A stretch of 64,000 bases of DNA, taken from contig CM033403.1 in NCBI GenBank assembly GCA_019426215.1, positions 501,001 to 565,000 of the forward strand, in the 5' to 3' direction. This document shows positions 1 to 11,049 of the stretch, piece by piece. Position numbers and translations under genes: made by a program. How positions within the stretch are numbered: the stretch's first letter is position 1; every line of letters starts with the position of its first letter. Source of the DNA: Buddleja alternifolia (lineage: Eukaryota; Streptophyta; Magnoliopsida; Lamiales; Scrophulariaceae). The notes below the pieces were generated by a model that worked only from the letters and a program-made list of their open reading frames with translations, was not told the origin of the DNA and searched no databases.

Positions 1-238
1 CTTTGAATTTGGGGACCAAATTCTTGTGAGGGGGATTGTAACACCCCAGTTTACCTTACTGTTAATTCTATATGATTCTATAATATTATCTATTTATTTC
101 AATTTTGAAAGATAAATTACCCGATTGGGCTACTTTACAATTTTTAAAAAGTATAGGTGCTAATGTGCAAATTTGTATTTTCAGAGTTGGACTCCACTCA
201 TTATAAGTTCTCTTGGTCAAAAGTTTATGGGACTTATT
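1..238 (+). mobile_element. Relic of Ty3/gypsy pol end plus LTR start
   Basis: Positions 1-36 read as the last residues of a gypsy polyprotein: a GDQILVRG-like tail just before the LTR, with a purine-rich run (gtgaggggg) that could be the polypurine tract. An LTR-like start, tgtaacacccc, begins at 37. The LTR would run to 238 and resume at 7280, because a solo copia LTR with a 5-bp duplication sits between. The rest of the element lies outside the window. The link to gypsy rests on a short motif only. Confidence 0.45.
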
Positions 239-2495
239 TGTTGTGAATCCTATATTCATGTCCAGCGGAAATGATAAAAATAGATCTGGATTCACAATTG
301 GATCACTTTTGGGTCAGAATAATAGTTCATGTTATTTTCGAAAATAAAGCATGAAGATGAAATCTAATTTCATCATTTTTACTAACCTTTTGATTTCGAT
401 GAAAGTCTTCATCTTCCGGATAGCAGCAATTCAAAATTCCTGCCTTTAGATATCACACCGGAACGAGCTTTGAAGAAAAATCCTCAACCCTCAATACCTC
501 TATGGCCGACGGCTTATGCAAGGGGGGAGAGAATTTTTTATTATTATTTCTTTGCTGTCAAGTCTAATTGTGAGAGTTAGGTTTTGACTGAACTAGTGAT
601 AGATATTTATAAGGAGTGATGGGCTTGGAATTAACTAATTCTTTGAGCCCATCCAACTCCTCCAAATCGCCTAACCACCCCCCCCCCCCCCAATCCTTAG
701 TTGGGCTAAGTTGACTTTCAACTTAGTCCAATTATTAATCAGGTCCAATATTTTAATCCAATTAAAATATAATAATAATTAATATTCCTCCAAATTAAAT
801 AATCTAATTATTTAATAAGAGGATGAGTATAATAAATAAGTCTATTTATTTATTATATTTAATTTATTTTCATTAATCTAATTAATCAAATAAATTAATG
901 CGTTCATAATAAATACATCTAATTATTTATTATTTATTTATTTCTATTAATCCAATTATTCAAATAAATTAATTTGCTAATCAAATAACAAATTACCTAT
1001 TTTTTGTTATTTACAACTAAAGAATTCTCTTTGCTCAATTCCTTTTAAGCGCGACTGTCTAGGTTCGTTTCAATTGGCATTGGGAGAAAACCAAGGATGT
1101 AAGTATCACTAAGCCAGTCACGTGGACTCACATCGAAACCCAATTCAAATGAATGGATCAATACGAACCTTTAGACCACAAATACCATGTGAGTATAAGC
1201 CCTTCATTGTAACATCCTGATCGAGTGAGAGTCATGGAATATGTCAAACTCACAGGACTCGATGCTGTGCTTTAGGGAATCATAGTAAGATGAAATTACT
1301 AAACTGCCCTTGTGTACTATACATAAGTTAGTTCTCTTGCTTTGGCCAAAGACTTATAATTTTATTTACCTACAATCGTACAGGACGTTAATTCGTTACT
1401 ACCCAAGACAGTGAATCCCCTATTGGCAATCACCGAACAATTGCCACTTGTCCTTTTGAACCGTTCTTCGAGGTTAATCCCACCAAAGAGTGAAATGGAT
1501 CTAACTATTCTAATAACTTGTTCAAAATCACAAGTCCAATCTTCGTGAATCCTCAGGTCTAAGGCTCACCCACACTACTGCTACCAGTAATTTAATCATT
1601 GACTATCCAAGAGTAAATGCCTACGGGATTGAATTACGGAGAGTCGTGTTCGAACATGTCAATTCCATTGACATATCTATGACTAAGCTCCCACCATCCA
1701 AAGTGATCGACTGACACTCCTTATCAAAGCTTGCGTCACACAAGTCTGGTCTTAGTGCCCAATTAAGACTTATCGACTCACGAACTCAGGTTTAAGTAAA
1801 CAAGGAACTGATACTTCTAGTGTCCATCTCTGTTAGTGTGTATGCCTTGAAGAGGATAGATTTATAGGGCATTGATTTGTAACTAAATATTATTATATTA
1901 ATATAAGGCATTTCATGTTGTTTTCTTATAGGCATTTGTAAGGTTTAGTAAACAACGTAAAGTCCTTGATAATAAGGCGAACCTTCTACTCCCTATGGGT
2001 TAGGGAGAATGGCACTAGAAGAGTTTGATCCGTAATATCTAAAAATAATTCGCAAGTTGAGAGCATTAACTGGACATGAATATAGATAAAGACTTGTATG
2101 ATATAAGGTTTGACAAGGAAATGCCAGTCGAACACTATAAGCATGGTAGTGGGAACTTATGTCATAGACACCTCAGCTAGAATGATGTGTTCGAACACGG
2201 CTCACATCAATTTTGTCACATGGTTTTTCACTCACTGACAGTCAATCATAAAATTGATAAGTTGTAATAGGTACGCGTGAACCTTAGACCTAAGGAATCA
2301 TGTTGAAGATGTGCTTGTGACATCAAGTCTGTCATTAGAGTAGTTTGATCCAAATCACCCGTTGGTGGGGTCGACAATGAAGTACGGCTTGATGGGCAAG
2401 TACCAATCTTAACTGATTAGCAAAATGGGATTCATTCTCTCATAAGTGAATGAGCTATATATCCTATGTAGTCATGAATGAATGAGATCAAAAGA

Positions 2496-2507
2496 CTTTG
2501 GCCAAAG
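2496..2507. promoter_or_regulatory. Shared LTR palindrome CTTTGGCCAAAG
   Basis: This is a perfect 12-bp palindrome about 665 bp from the LTR start. The same 12 bases occur at 1340-1351, 8412-8423, 15398-15409 and 18697-18708. A one-base variant is at 6096-6107, and a two-base palindromic variant (CTCTGGCCAGAG) is at 42449-42460 and 61973-61984. All lie 500-675 bp inside copia LTRs. The function is unknown; a protein-binding site or an RNA stem are both possible. Confidence 0.5.
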
Positions 2508-3133
2508 CATTAGAGATACCCATATTAGACATGAAAGTATACTCAGTGACCTCGATTCATTATGAGCTAAGCATATGCTCAAGTTATGTGAGTTTGACTG
2601 AATCATGACTCCTACTTGACTGAGATATATGAGTAAAGGGTTTATACTCGTACGGTATTCACAGCGTGAATGGTTTGGAATGATCAAATTCATTCATTCT
2701 CAATTGGGATACGATGCACGTGAGTGGCTAGGTGTTACCCACATGCTCTTGGTTTCCTCCCAATTGCCTTTTGAGACAAACCTAAAGAGTTGCGCTTAAA
2801 TGAATTGCAAAGGAAAAAAATCATGGAATTGACTTGAGAAAATTTTCGGTATTGGATATCGCAATTAATTAATTAATCATTGGATGATTTTATTAATTTA
2901 TTAAGTTAATGTGTTAATTAATTTCTTCATGAAAATTAATTATAGAATTAACATAGAATTAATTAGTTATTTGATTAATTTATTTATTGGATAAATAATA
3001 TTAATTAAATAAATAATTAAAAATAAAACCACAATTGGAATAAGCTCGATGGGCATTTAAAATGCCCAAAGTGGGCGTCCATAGTGGACGCCTATGTGGC
3101 TTAGTTAGTTAGGGTTATAATTTTCTAGTGTAG

Positions 3134-3141
3134 TATAAATA
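3134..3141 (+). promoter_or_regulatory. TATA-like box of the 5' LTR
   Basis: TATAAATA sits inside a short inverted repeat (gtagtat, four bases, atactac). It lies about 60-70 bp upstream of a pyrimidine-rich CT run, a usual layout for the U3/R border of a plant LTR. The same box is at 6738-6745 in the 3' LTR. Its activity is inferred only. Confidence 0.5.
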
Positions 3142-3456
3142 TACTACTTAGTGAAAATTAACCTAAGCCTCAATCATTAAATTTCTCTCCAAGTCAAAGT
3201 CTTCCAAAACTCTCTCTCTCTCTAGCCGTCTTCAAGGAGGAAGAAAAGAAGGATTTTTTGCTGCAAGTCAGGGCATGGTGATTTAGAGACAGTAGCAGAT
3301 TTGCTATTCGAAAAAGGATCACAAAAGCTGGTTCAGAAATCCAATTACGTGAAGAAAGGTACATAAATTCTAAACCCAATTTAAATACATGAAATCGAGA
3401 TGAACCACCTTGGGATATTTAAATTTCCGATGCGTTTATATGTCAAAACCCATTAG

Positions 3457-3468
3457 TGGTATCAGAGC
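3457..3468 (+). other. Primer binding site (tRNA-iMet type)
   Basis: TGGTATCAGAGC follows the 5' LTR by one base. This 12-mer is complementary to the 3' end of plant initiator-methionine tRNA and is the usual primer site of Ty1/copia elements. It fixes the inner end of the LTR and the plus orientation. Confidence 0.9.
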
Positions 3469-4221
3469 TAAACTCTGATTTCCGTATTTAATCGAATACG
3501 TGATTCTATGTGTTTTTCGTGTTTTTGAAGCATGATAAATTTGATGTTAAATTTATGATTTTGAGCCATGATTTTTCTGCATTTTTTTTGGATATTATTT
3601 GCATGATAATCTGGTGAATTGGAAAAATCAAATTGTGTGAGAAACGGTGCTGAAAAACCCCGAGATGTGCTCTAGTCGCACGACATGCGCTGTCTGCACG
3701 CACAACACACAGACTGTGCACACGTTGTGCGCGCAGCAGGTGGCCAAAGGCCACCCGATGCGCACACAGCCCAGACTCACGTTGTGCGTAGACTACAGCA
3801 CATCCCACCTGGGGATGCAGCAGTGCCGTGCGCTGGGCTCACGACACACGCACATGACAGGTCGTGTGCCTGGGGTGGCCTGGGTCTTTTTGACTCGAGT
3901 CCGGACGAGTCGGGTCATGTAAAATTGGGTCCAATTTCTAAATAAATGGGTTTAGAGTTATTTTAATTATTCGGGTGGGTCAAAGTTTTAATTCAATGAG
4001 GCCAAATTGGTTTAGTTAACTTTTTGGACATTCAATAAATTAGTTTTGGGCTTAATTAATTAAATTTAAATATGCCAATGGATTGGTAATTAATGTTTGA
4101 TGAGATCGAGCCCAATTAGTTTTTATTGAATATTAATTATTTGAATAAAAGAATTAATTAATTATTCTTGGAGAATTTTAATTAATTAATTAATTTAAAT
4201 AATAAATTCTCACTAGATGGT
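3469..4221 (+). other. Copia leader with GC-rich block, no coding
   Basis: This is untranslated leader between the primer site and the RT remnant. An AT-rich background is interrupted at about 3650-3920 by a GC-rich, CA/GT-rich low-complexity stretch (repeated cacg and gtgc words). Open frames there are composition artefacts. The leaders of the copia elements at 16054-17737 and 43489-46500 have a GC-rich block in the same relative place, but with different sequence. Confidence 0.6.
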
Positions 4222-5591
4222 TTATTATCATAAATGTGCATTCAAACCAAGTCTGGAAACTTGTAGATCGGCCTGATGGTATAAAACCAATTGGGTGCAA
4301 AGGGATTTACAAGAGAAAGATTGGTATTGATGGCAAGGTTGACACCTATAAAGCCAAGCTAGTGGCAAAAGGGTATAGTCAAAAGGAAGGAATTGACTAC
4401 CAAGAAACCTTTTCGCCAGTGGCTATGATCAAATCTATAAGAATTCTACTTGCAATAGCAGCTCACCTAGACTCTGAGATATGGCAAATGGATGTAAAAA
4501 CTGCTTTTCTGAATGGATTCCTAAAAGAGGATATCTATATGGAACAACCTAAAGATTTTGTATCCGAGGTTGGTATCCATAAGGTGTGTAAGCTTGAAAG
4601 ATCCTGTTATGGACTCAAGCAAGCATTTTGTAGCTGGAATCTGCGATTTGATGAGGCAGTCAAGGGATTTGACTTCATTAAAAATGAAGATGAGCCATGG
4701 CTTTCGAGTACTGTCTCCATGAAAGACTTGGGAGAGGCTACTTACATTCTAGGAATTCGAATCTATAGAGATCAAACAAATAGAATGATAGGGCTCTCTT
4801 AAGCCCTTTACTTAGAAAAGATCCTAAAGAGATTTAGGATGGAGGATTCTAAGAAAGGGTTCCTGCCAAGTAGACACGGGGTACATCTCTCAAAAACTAT
4901 GTGTCCTCAAAGTGAGAAAGATAGAAAAGAGATGAGCATTGTACCCTATGCGTCTGCAGTGGGTAGCCTGAAGTACGCAATGTCGTGTACTAGACCTGAC
5001 ATTGCTTGTGCAGTAAGCGTTATTAGTCGATTTCAATCAAACCCTGGCAAGGCACATTGGATAGCTGTGAAGAATATCCTAAAGTATCTAAATAGAACTA
5101 AGAATATGATTCTCATCTATGGGAGTGGTGACCTAAGAGTGGACGACTACACCGACTCAGATTTCCAATCAGATGTCGATGACCAGAAATCCACCTCAGG
5201 GTTCATATTTACCCTCAACGGTGGGGCGGTGACTTGAAAAAGTTCTAAGCAAAGCACAACTGTGGACTCCACAACAGAGGCTGAATATATAGCTGCCTCT
5301 GAGGCCGCTAAAGAGGTTGTTTGACTTAGGAAGTTCATTGGAGAACTTCAAGTGGTTCCAAGCGTGGAGGTCTCGTTGGCACTTTAATGTGACAACACTG
5401 GAGAAATAGCGCAGGCAAAGGAACCTAGGTCTCACAAAAAGTCCAAACACATTGAAAGGAGATATCAAATCATAAGAGAGATCGTTGCAAGAGGAAAAAT
5501 ATATGTTCAGAAAATAGCCTCAGCTAACAATGTCGCTGACCCATTTACTAAGCCATTGGCACAGGCGGCACTTGAAAATGAGTGTAAGTGG
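4222..5591 (+). pseudogene. Copia reverse transcriptase-RNase H remnant, YVDD lost
   Basis: The frame reads as the N-terminal half of copia RT (WKLVDRPDGIKPIGC, KARLVAKGYSQ, QMDVKTAFLNG, ERSCYGLKQA). At about 4698 it jumps from KNEDEPW to SSTVSMKDLGEATYILGIR. The roughly 30 residues between, which hold the YVDD catalytic motif, are gone, yet the frame is kept. RNase H follows (STTEAEYIAA, HIERRYQIIRE, VADPFTKPLA). Stops occur at about 4801 (Q), 5236 and 5323 (both W) and 5386 (Y). No gag, protease or integrase precedes it. The family is certain; the protein cannot polymerise DNA. Confidence 0.92.
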
Positions 5592-5596
5592 GAGAT
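5586..5596 (+). other. Polypurine tract
   Basis: AAGTGGGAGAT directly precedes the 3' LTR start, where plus-strand DNA synthesis would be primed. The same aagtgggag motif precedes the LTR at 63762, and a near form (aagtggaag) precedes the LTR at 61314. Confidence 0.8.
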
Positions 5597-6808
5597 TGTT
5601 AGTGTGTATGCCCTCAAATGCCATGAAAATGATAGATTTATAGGGCATTGATTTGTAACTAAACATTATTATATTAATATAAGTCATTTCATGTTGTTTT
5701 CTTATAGGCATTTGTAAAGTTTATTAACCAACCTAAAGTCCTTGATAATAATTCGAACCTTCTACTCCCTATGGGTTAGGGAGAATGGCACTAGAAGGGT
5801 TTGATCCTTAATATCTAAAAATGGTTTTCACTCACTGACAGTCAACGACAAAACTGATAAGTTGTGATAGGTACACGTTAACCTTAGAGCTGAGAAATCA
5901 TGTTGAAGATGTGCCTGTGACATCAAGTCTTTCATTAGAGTAGTTAGATCCAAATCACCCGTTGGTGGGGTTGACCTCGAAGCGCGGCTTGATGGGCAAG
6001 TAGCACTCTTAACTGATTAGCAAAATGGGATTTATTCTCTCATAAGTGAATGAGCTAAATATCCTATGCAATCATGAATGAATGAGATCAAAAGATTTTG
6101 GCCAAAGCATTAGAGATACTCATGTTAGACATGAAAGTATACTTAATGACCTCGATTCATTATGAGCTAAGCATATGGTCAAGTTCTGTGAGTTTGACTG
6201 AACCATGACTCTCACTTTATTGAGATATATGAATAAAGGGTTTATACTCGTACGGGATTCACCGCGTAAAATGTTTGGAATGATCCTATTCATTTGTTCT
6301 CAATTGGAATACAATGTGGGCCACGTGACTAGTTAGGTGTTACCCACATCCTTTTGGTTTTCTCTCAATTGCATTTTGAGACGAACCTAAAGAGCTGCGC
6401 TTAAAAGAATTGCAAAGGAAAAAATTATGGAATTGACTTGAGAAAATTTTCGGTATTGGATATCGCAATTAATTAATTAACCATTGGATGATTTTATTAA
6501 TTAATTAAGTTAATGTGTTAATTAATTTTTTCATCGAAATTAATTATAGAATTAACATATAATTAATTAGTTATTTGATTAATTTATTTATTGGATAAAT
6601 AATATTAATTATATAAATAATTAAAAATAAAACCACAATTGTACTAAGTCCGATGGGCATTTAAAACGCCCAAAGTGGGTGTCCATAGTGGATGCCTATG
6701 TGGCTTAGTTAGTTAGGGTTATAATTTTCTAGTGTAGTATAAATATACTACTTAGTGAAAATTAACCTAAGCCTCAATCATTAAATTTCTCTCCAAGTCA
6801 AAGTCTTC

Positions 6809-6848
<40 letters not shown>

Positions 6849-7078
6849 GCCGTCTTCAAGGAGGAAGAAAAGGAGGATTTTTTGCTTGAATTCCGGCGTG
6901 GTGATTTAGAGATAGTAGCAGATTTGCTGTTCAAAAAAGGATGGCAAAAGCTGGTTCAGAAATCCAATTACACGAAGAAAGATACATAAATTCTAAACCC
7001 GATTTAAATACATGAATTTGAGATGGACCACCTTGGGATATTTAAATTTCCGCTGCATTTATATGTAAAAACCCAACA
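5597..7078 (+). repeat. 3' LTR of the deleted copia element
   Basis: This LTR is homologous to 1831-3455 and ends with the canonical ...CCAACA. Relative to the 5' LTR it lacks about 174 bp, with the junction at about 5820 inside aaaaatgg. Its CT microsatellite is expanded (about 6808-6847, against about 14 bases in the 5' LTR). A TATA-like box is at 6738-6745. The palindrome at 6096-6107 carries one C-to-T change. Confidence 0.9.
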
Positions 7079-7279
7079 ATCTTCTCATACCATTGAGGAG
7101 TAGAAGCTCCCTCTTGACTACCTTGAACTTATTTTGTTCAATACTTATATTAATGCCATCAAAATTGATATGAACACAAACTATGCCTATATTAATGAAT
7201 AAGAGTTTGTAAAACATCAATGTAATGCCCTAATAATCTAATTCCTCTATGGCATGCAGGGCATAATACTAACATTATT

Positions 7280-7791
7280 TATGTCTATATAGATTTTACT
7301 AACACCCGTTAACTTAGTAGAATAGGAAAAGGGGGGTCAATTATATATAGCATGTTTCTAGTAGTGCTCAAGTGAAGTTAATCAAACTTTAAGGGCTCTA
7401 ATGCAAATAATTACTTGGTGGCATGTTTCTGCCATAATAGCTAAATTGTTGACACCATAGCATTTGTTTATAAGCAGCATCATCAGATTGTGGCACACAT
7501 GCAAGATAAGGGGGAGAAAACCTTTTTTTTGCTACAACTACCATTACAACCTTTTGGAGCTTTTCTTTCCCTCTCAATCTAAAACTATCACATCGCCTCA
7601 TGATCCAATTCAGAAACAACCACTGAATAATTAAGTCATTTTCTATTATTCACTTATGACATCTAACACCTTGAATTCCACCGTAAGGAGAGGAAGAAAC
7701 ATGAACAAAAGATGTATCATGTCAATTTCAACACTGGATCACCAGACTTCCAAATAGCTCTACCCCGAAACTAACCTTCCCTTGCTCGGAT
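7280..7791. other. Non-coding, probable rest of the gypsy LTR
   Basis: This continues the flank interrupted at 238 by the solo copia LTR. No coding similarity is visible, and the single open frame on the minus strand matches nothing I know. By position it would be the continuing gypsy LTR that starts at 37, but no second copy is available to confirm that. Confidence 0.3.
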
Positions 7792-8777
7792 TGTTAGGGA
7801 CTGTGCCCTAAAAATTCAATTATATAAAACGTTTATATTCGTTTATGAAATTGATCTTTATTATTTTTGTTGCAAGTTATGAGTATTATAGAAATCGTAC
7901 TATAAGATAGACGTAGTCCAATATAATATATTATAATCGCAATAGAAGTGTTGTTCCATGAGAAGACTTGGGTTAAATGTGTCATATGTTATTATGAATA
8001 GGTTGTAGTCGGTGATAAGATTGAGCGTTTTATCTGCTAATGACTATAATATACTATATTCGATGATTTGTCTTAATCATGAGAATGAGGATTCCATATA
8101 TAATATATTCTTGTAAATCAGTAAGATTGAAACACTGAACCGGACCAAATGAGTTATTTATTTTTCGGCTACTATCAAAATAAATAATTTGAAACAACTA
8201 CTCCAAATTCTATGACTGTCGTGAATTGATGCATCTAGTGTATATTACTTTGATGTATTCAGAAACAAGGTATTCGGTGGCCAATATACTTTATACATTG
8301 GGTAATTGCATGAAATGTGATTATGAAGGACTTTCATAAGGAATCTATAATCTCCATGAGAGATAAGAAATATTCCGTTTAATGGATTTGCAATGTTCGA
8401 CTATTCTAAAACTTTGGCCAAAGTATTTCATGTGAAGTGTCACTGAAATTAAATGAAAAATGAGTTTTCGTATGAGAAAGTTGACAGTGAGCAAATCGGA
8501 AATTTTAGGATAAGAGGTGAAGAATAAAATAATACTAGCATTGATTTTATTTCTTCACGGATATTTCGATAGAGGAGTTAGTTGTAATATTCTTAAGTAT
8601 CAGAACTCTTGAGTAACTTAATTAATTCTAGAGTGCAACAATATTTATTTAGTGGACTTAAATATTGTTAAGTGGTACTCACATATTACCATGCGATGGT
8701 AATTCGATTCGACCCATTTGGAGCTAGAATTAGTTTTTCTCTAAGGTCCCTTCGCAAGCCTCGAACACAAAGTTGAT
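7792..8777 (+). repeat. Partial copia LTR (5' part)
   Basis: It begins TGTTAGGGACTGTGCCC after a GGAT flank, a typical copia LTR start. It holds CTTTGGCCAAAG at 8412-8423, about 620 bp in, as in the other copia LTRs. It stops abruptly where a Sirevirus-type LTR begins, with no primer site or interior seen. It is either truncated or entered by that second LTR. Confidence 0.6.
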
Positions 8778-9720
8778 TGTTAGGAAATTTCATGTTAGAT
8801 GTTTTGATGATGATAAGATAGGTTTTATGTTAGACTCCAAAGATATGTAAGTTTATCTTTACTAGAATATGTATAAGCGTTTAAAGTTATCGAGTTATAA
8901 TTTTCATTAAGGCTTTTTATCTTTATAGTTTTAGACTAGTATCTAGCGCTTGAGCTATGATAGAATTCTAGGTGAGTCTATCAAAGTGAAATCGAAGATC
9001 AGCGTTTGAAGACTTTGAAGATAAAGGATTCATTAAGCGACTGTCAAGTGCCTAAGAATCATTAAAGGTGATCACACCAATAACACCTGTCGTCACTTGA
9101 ATTAAATCCGAAGTCAATAAGCTCTTAAATGCAACTTTCAACAGACATTTAATTCCAATGGGAATTAAATTCAAAATCATTAAATACTTGATAAGAGCAT
9201 TAAATGAGATAAGGACCATTGACGTATGGATAAACCTCCCCGATTGGCTATCAACTCAAAGTAGGTCTGCTACCAACTCTGTGCAGTAGAATTTCTGGAG
9301 ATGTCAGAAAAAGACTAAGTCACGCACCTCGTGTTTAACACGCTTTTGCTTGTGTCCAACGGACAAATCCTGAGAATAGTCTATCAATAGAAACTCACAG
9401 CTCAACCCTAAACACCGAGAATTATTATCAAAAACTTGATATACACTTACGTTGTTGAAATCTATATTCATCCCTAAAAGCTCAAAACTTCCATAGCCAA
9501 AATTTGATTGAGCTAATAAATTTGTATAGCCAAACCAATATCTCTTATCTCTTCATAGAAGAACTATCATTTTCTAAAGAGATATTACGAAAGTGTTTGA
9601 ACTTTTCAAATCAAACAAACCGTGATAAAACCCATCAACCTCTTCAATCTATGTGACGAAGTTGTTGAAGACAAAGCAGTATTTCTGTGTGAGAGAAGCT
9701 TGTGGGTAATGGATGGTTGT
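8778..9720 (+). repeat. Partial Sirevirus-type LTR
   Basis: The opening bases TGTTAGGAAATTTCATGTTA match the LTR start at 19176 base for base. Similarity continues loosely through the AAGCG-rich part and the caaacaaaccgt...gaagttg segment. It fades near 9720, before the poly-C tract and end expected of this LTR. No internal region follows, so it is a truncated relic. The right edge is approximate. Confidence 0.65.
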
Positions 9721-9889
9721 GAAGTGTTCTATCATATTGTCAATTGAACATATGTCCTTTAGCCACCACACGATATGACGGTAATGAAAGTGCTAATTGA
9801 CATGGCGCCTTAACCTATATATATATATACACCATTATATTAGAAAGTTTTGTGTGTTTTACAGAAATAGAGAGTTGCAAGTTACATGA
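9721..9889. other. Unassigned non-coding spacer
   Basis: AT-rich sequence with a (TA)n run near 9820-9832. It would hold the 3' end of the CACTA element, but I could not find a CACTA terminal inverted repeat here. Nothing else is visible. Confidence 0.4.
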
Positions 9890-9904
9890 TCACTAAACAA
9901 GTTT

Positions 9905-10185
9905 AGATCATTACCTCAAGAAGCATCTTAACTGGTTCTGGGCGGCTATCTTTCAAAGAAATCGCCTCAACTTCATGTGCCTGACGCTACCTAGCCGCCC
10001 ACATCTCGTCAACCTCGCGTTGCATAAGGCCCTTCACCATGCTTCTCAAGCTTTCCATCTCGATATCTTTAGAAGGCTTTGGATCTGTAAAGTACTCTCT
10101 TTGTGACACCCCAAAGCCAACACCCCTAACACGACCCGAATGCTCCTTCTTTTTAAAAGCTTTAGCAAATAGATCATCCCAACTC
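9905..10185 (-). pseudogene. CACTA second-ORF C-terminal exon
   Basis: The minus frame reads AKAFKKKEHSGRVRGVGFGV followed by an acidic/basic tail (DIEMESLRSMVKGLMQREVD). The HSGRVRG.G.G signature is the conserved C-terminal feature of plant CACTA ORFs of the Ptta/En/Spm type, which bind element ends. One in-frame stop follows MWAAR. It is probably the last exon of the gene whose domain lies at 11050-11395. Confidence 0.6.
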
Positions 10186-10557
10186 CTCTCGTTTCCACTA
10201 TGTCTAGTACTCTCTTGTGAAATGCTTTCTTGTAATAATACAATTAAAAAATAAAAAAACTTAGTGAACTTTGCTCTTTCAAAAGTATTTCAAAACAAAC
10301 ATACAACACATTATAGAGCTAAAATTGCAAATAGCTCACCATTTCATTCACTACTCTTCTAACAATGACATTATCAATCTCATTCTATTTATCGGAACGC
10401 GCAATCCTTCACACAAGTGCTTGTGTCACCTCTGTGCAATCGGACCCCGCTTCTCTTCTTTTCTTCATTTATATTTTGATTAAAAAATATATATTTATTA
10501 ACAAGAATTTTTTTATTAAAAAATTGTAAGGATTCACTATTAAATGAACTACGTACC

Positions 10558-10703
10558 TTAATTTGTTCCACAAGAGCATGTCCAAGACGTGATTTCCTGT
10601 AAGGATATTCAGGTTCCTTTGCTCTTTCTTGATTTTTCCTATTTAGTTGTTGTTTATTACATAACAAAGCACTGGTCAATGTATTAGTTAAATATAAACG
10701 CAA
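10558..10703 (-). pseudogene. CACTA second-ORF middle exon
   Basis: The minus frame reads ALLCNKQQLNRKNQERAKEP then YPYRKSRLGHALVEQIK, a lysine/arginine-rich segment like the central exon of plant CACTA DNA-binding ORFs. It ends at a good splice donor (AAG then GTACGT at 10551-10557), which supports exon structure. No acceptor was fixed. The stretch 10389-10550 is intron or degraded. Confidence 0.45.
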
Positions 10704-11049
10704 TAACCAACAAATGAAACCGTAAATTAAAATGGCTATCGAGAACTCTTCACTTAGGCGAACATCTAAAAATGTCGTCCAATCAGCTTCAGGTATCTTA
10801 TATTGTGAGGGTGGGTTGTAATTAATGTTCCCATCATCATCCCGTACTCACACTCTACTCAAATGGGTCCTCAAGTTTCGTGCTAGCTTCCTAGCTTCTG
10901 CTAGTACGTATTTTTTCTACTTTCTTCAATATCAAATGACAACTATAAAAAACCAACAACAAAGTATATATGAAATTATAATTTAGAGAAAATTAAATCA
11001 ATAAAAAATACATTAACAATTAGAAACATGATAATAACCAAATTACCAC

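Larger units (their letters stand above)
1831..3455 (+). repeat. 5' LTR of the deleted copia element
   Basis: It begins TGTTAGTGTGTATGCC and ends just before a tRNA-iMet-type primer site. The inner end reads cccatta, where the 3' LTR has cccaaca, so the terminal CA is mutated. It contains the palindrome CTTTGGCCAAAG at 2496-2507, a TATA-like box near 3134 and a short CT run (about 3210-3222). It keeps a segment near 2047-2220 that the 3' LTR has lost. Confidence 0.92.
1831..7078 (+). mobile_element. Internally deleted Ty1/copia element with two LTRs
   Basis: Two clearly homologous direct LTRs (1831-3455 and 5597-7078) flank a 2.1-kb interior with a primer site, a leader, an RT-RNase H remnant and a purine tract. 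The flanks are atctc (1826-1830) and atctt (7079-7083), a 5-bp target duplication with one mismatch. The interior lacks gag, protease and integrase, and goes straight from the leader into reverse transcriptase. A full copia element would have about 4-5 kb of coding sequence. Because the LTRs, primer site and purine tract survive, movement using another element's proteins is plausible. It lies inside the solo LTR 239-7274 and is therefore younger. Confidence 0.93.
239..7274 (-). mobile_element. Solo copia LTR (minus), split by a later copia insertion
   Basis: Read on the minus strand, an LTR begins TGTTAGTATTATGCCC at 7274, runs to 7079, resumes at 1830 and ends with ...GGATTCACAACA at 239. 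A perfect 5-bp target duplication, ttatt, flanks it at 234-238 and 7275-7279. With the insertion removed it is about 1.78 kb. It has no internal region, so it is a solo LTR left by recombination between two LTRs. It carries the palindrome CTTTGGCCAAAG (1340-1351) and the TTTCCGCTG block near its end, both shared with other copia LTRs here. It also holds a run of about 14 C near 678-692. Confidence 0.85.

Noticed and set aside
3506..3945. Open frames of 86-100 codons on both strands
   Set aside because: They lie in a GC-rich, low-complexity copia leader block; all frames open at once because of composition, and none resembles a protein family.
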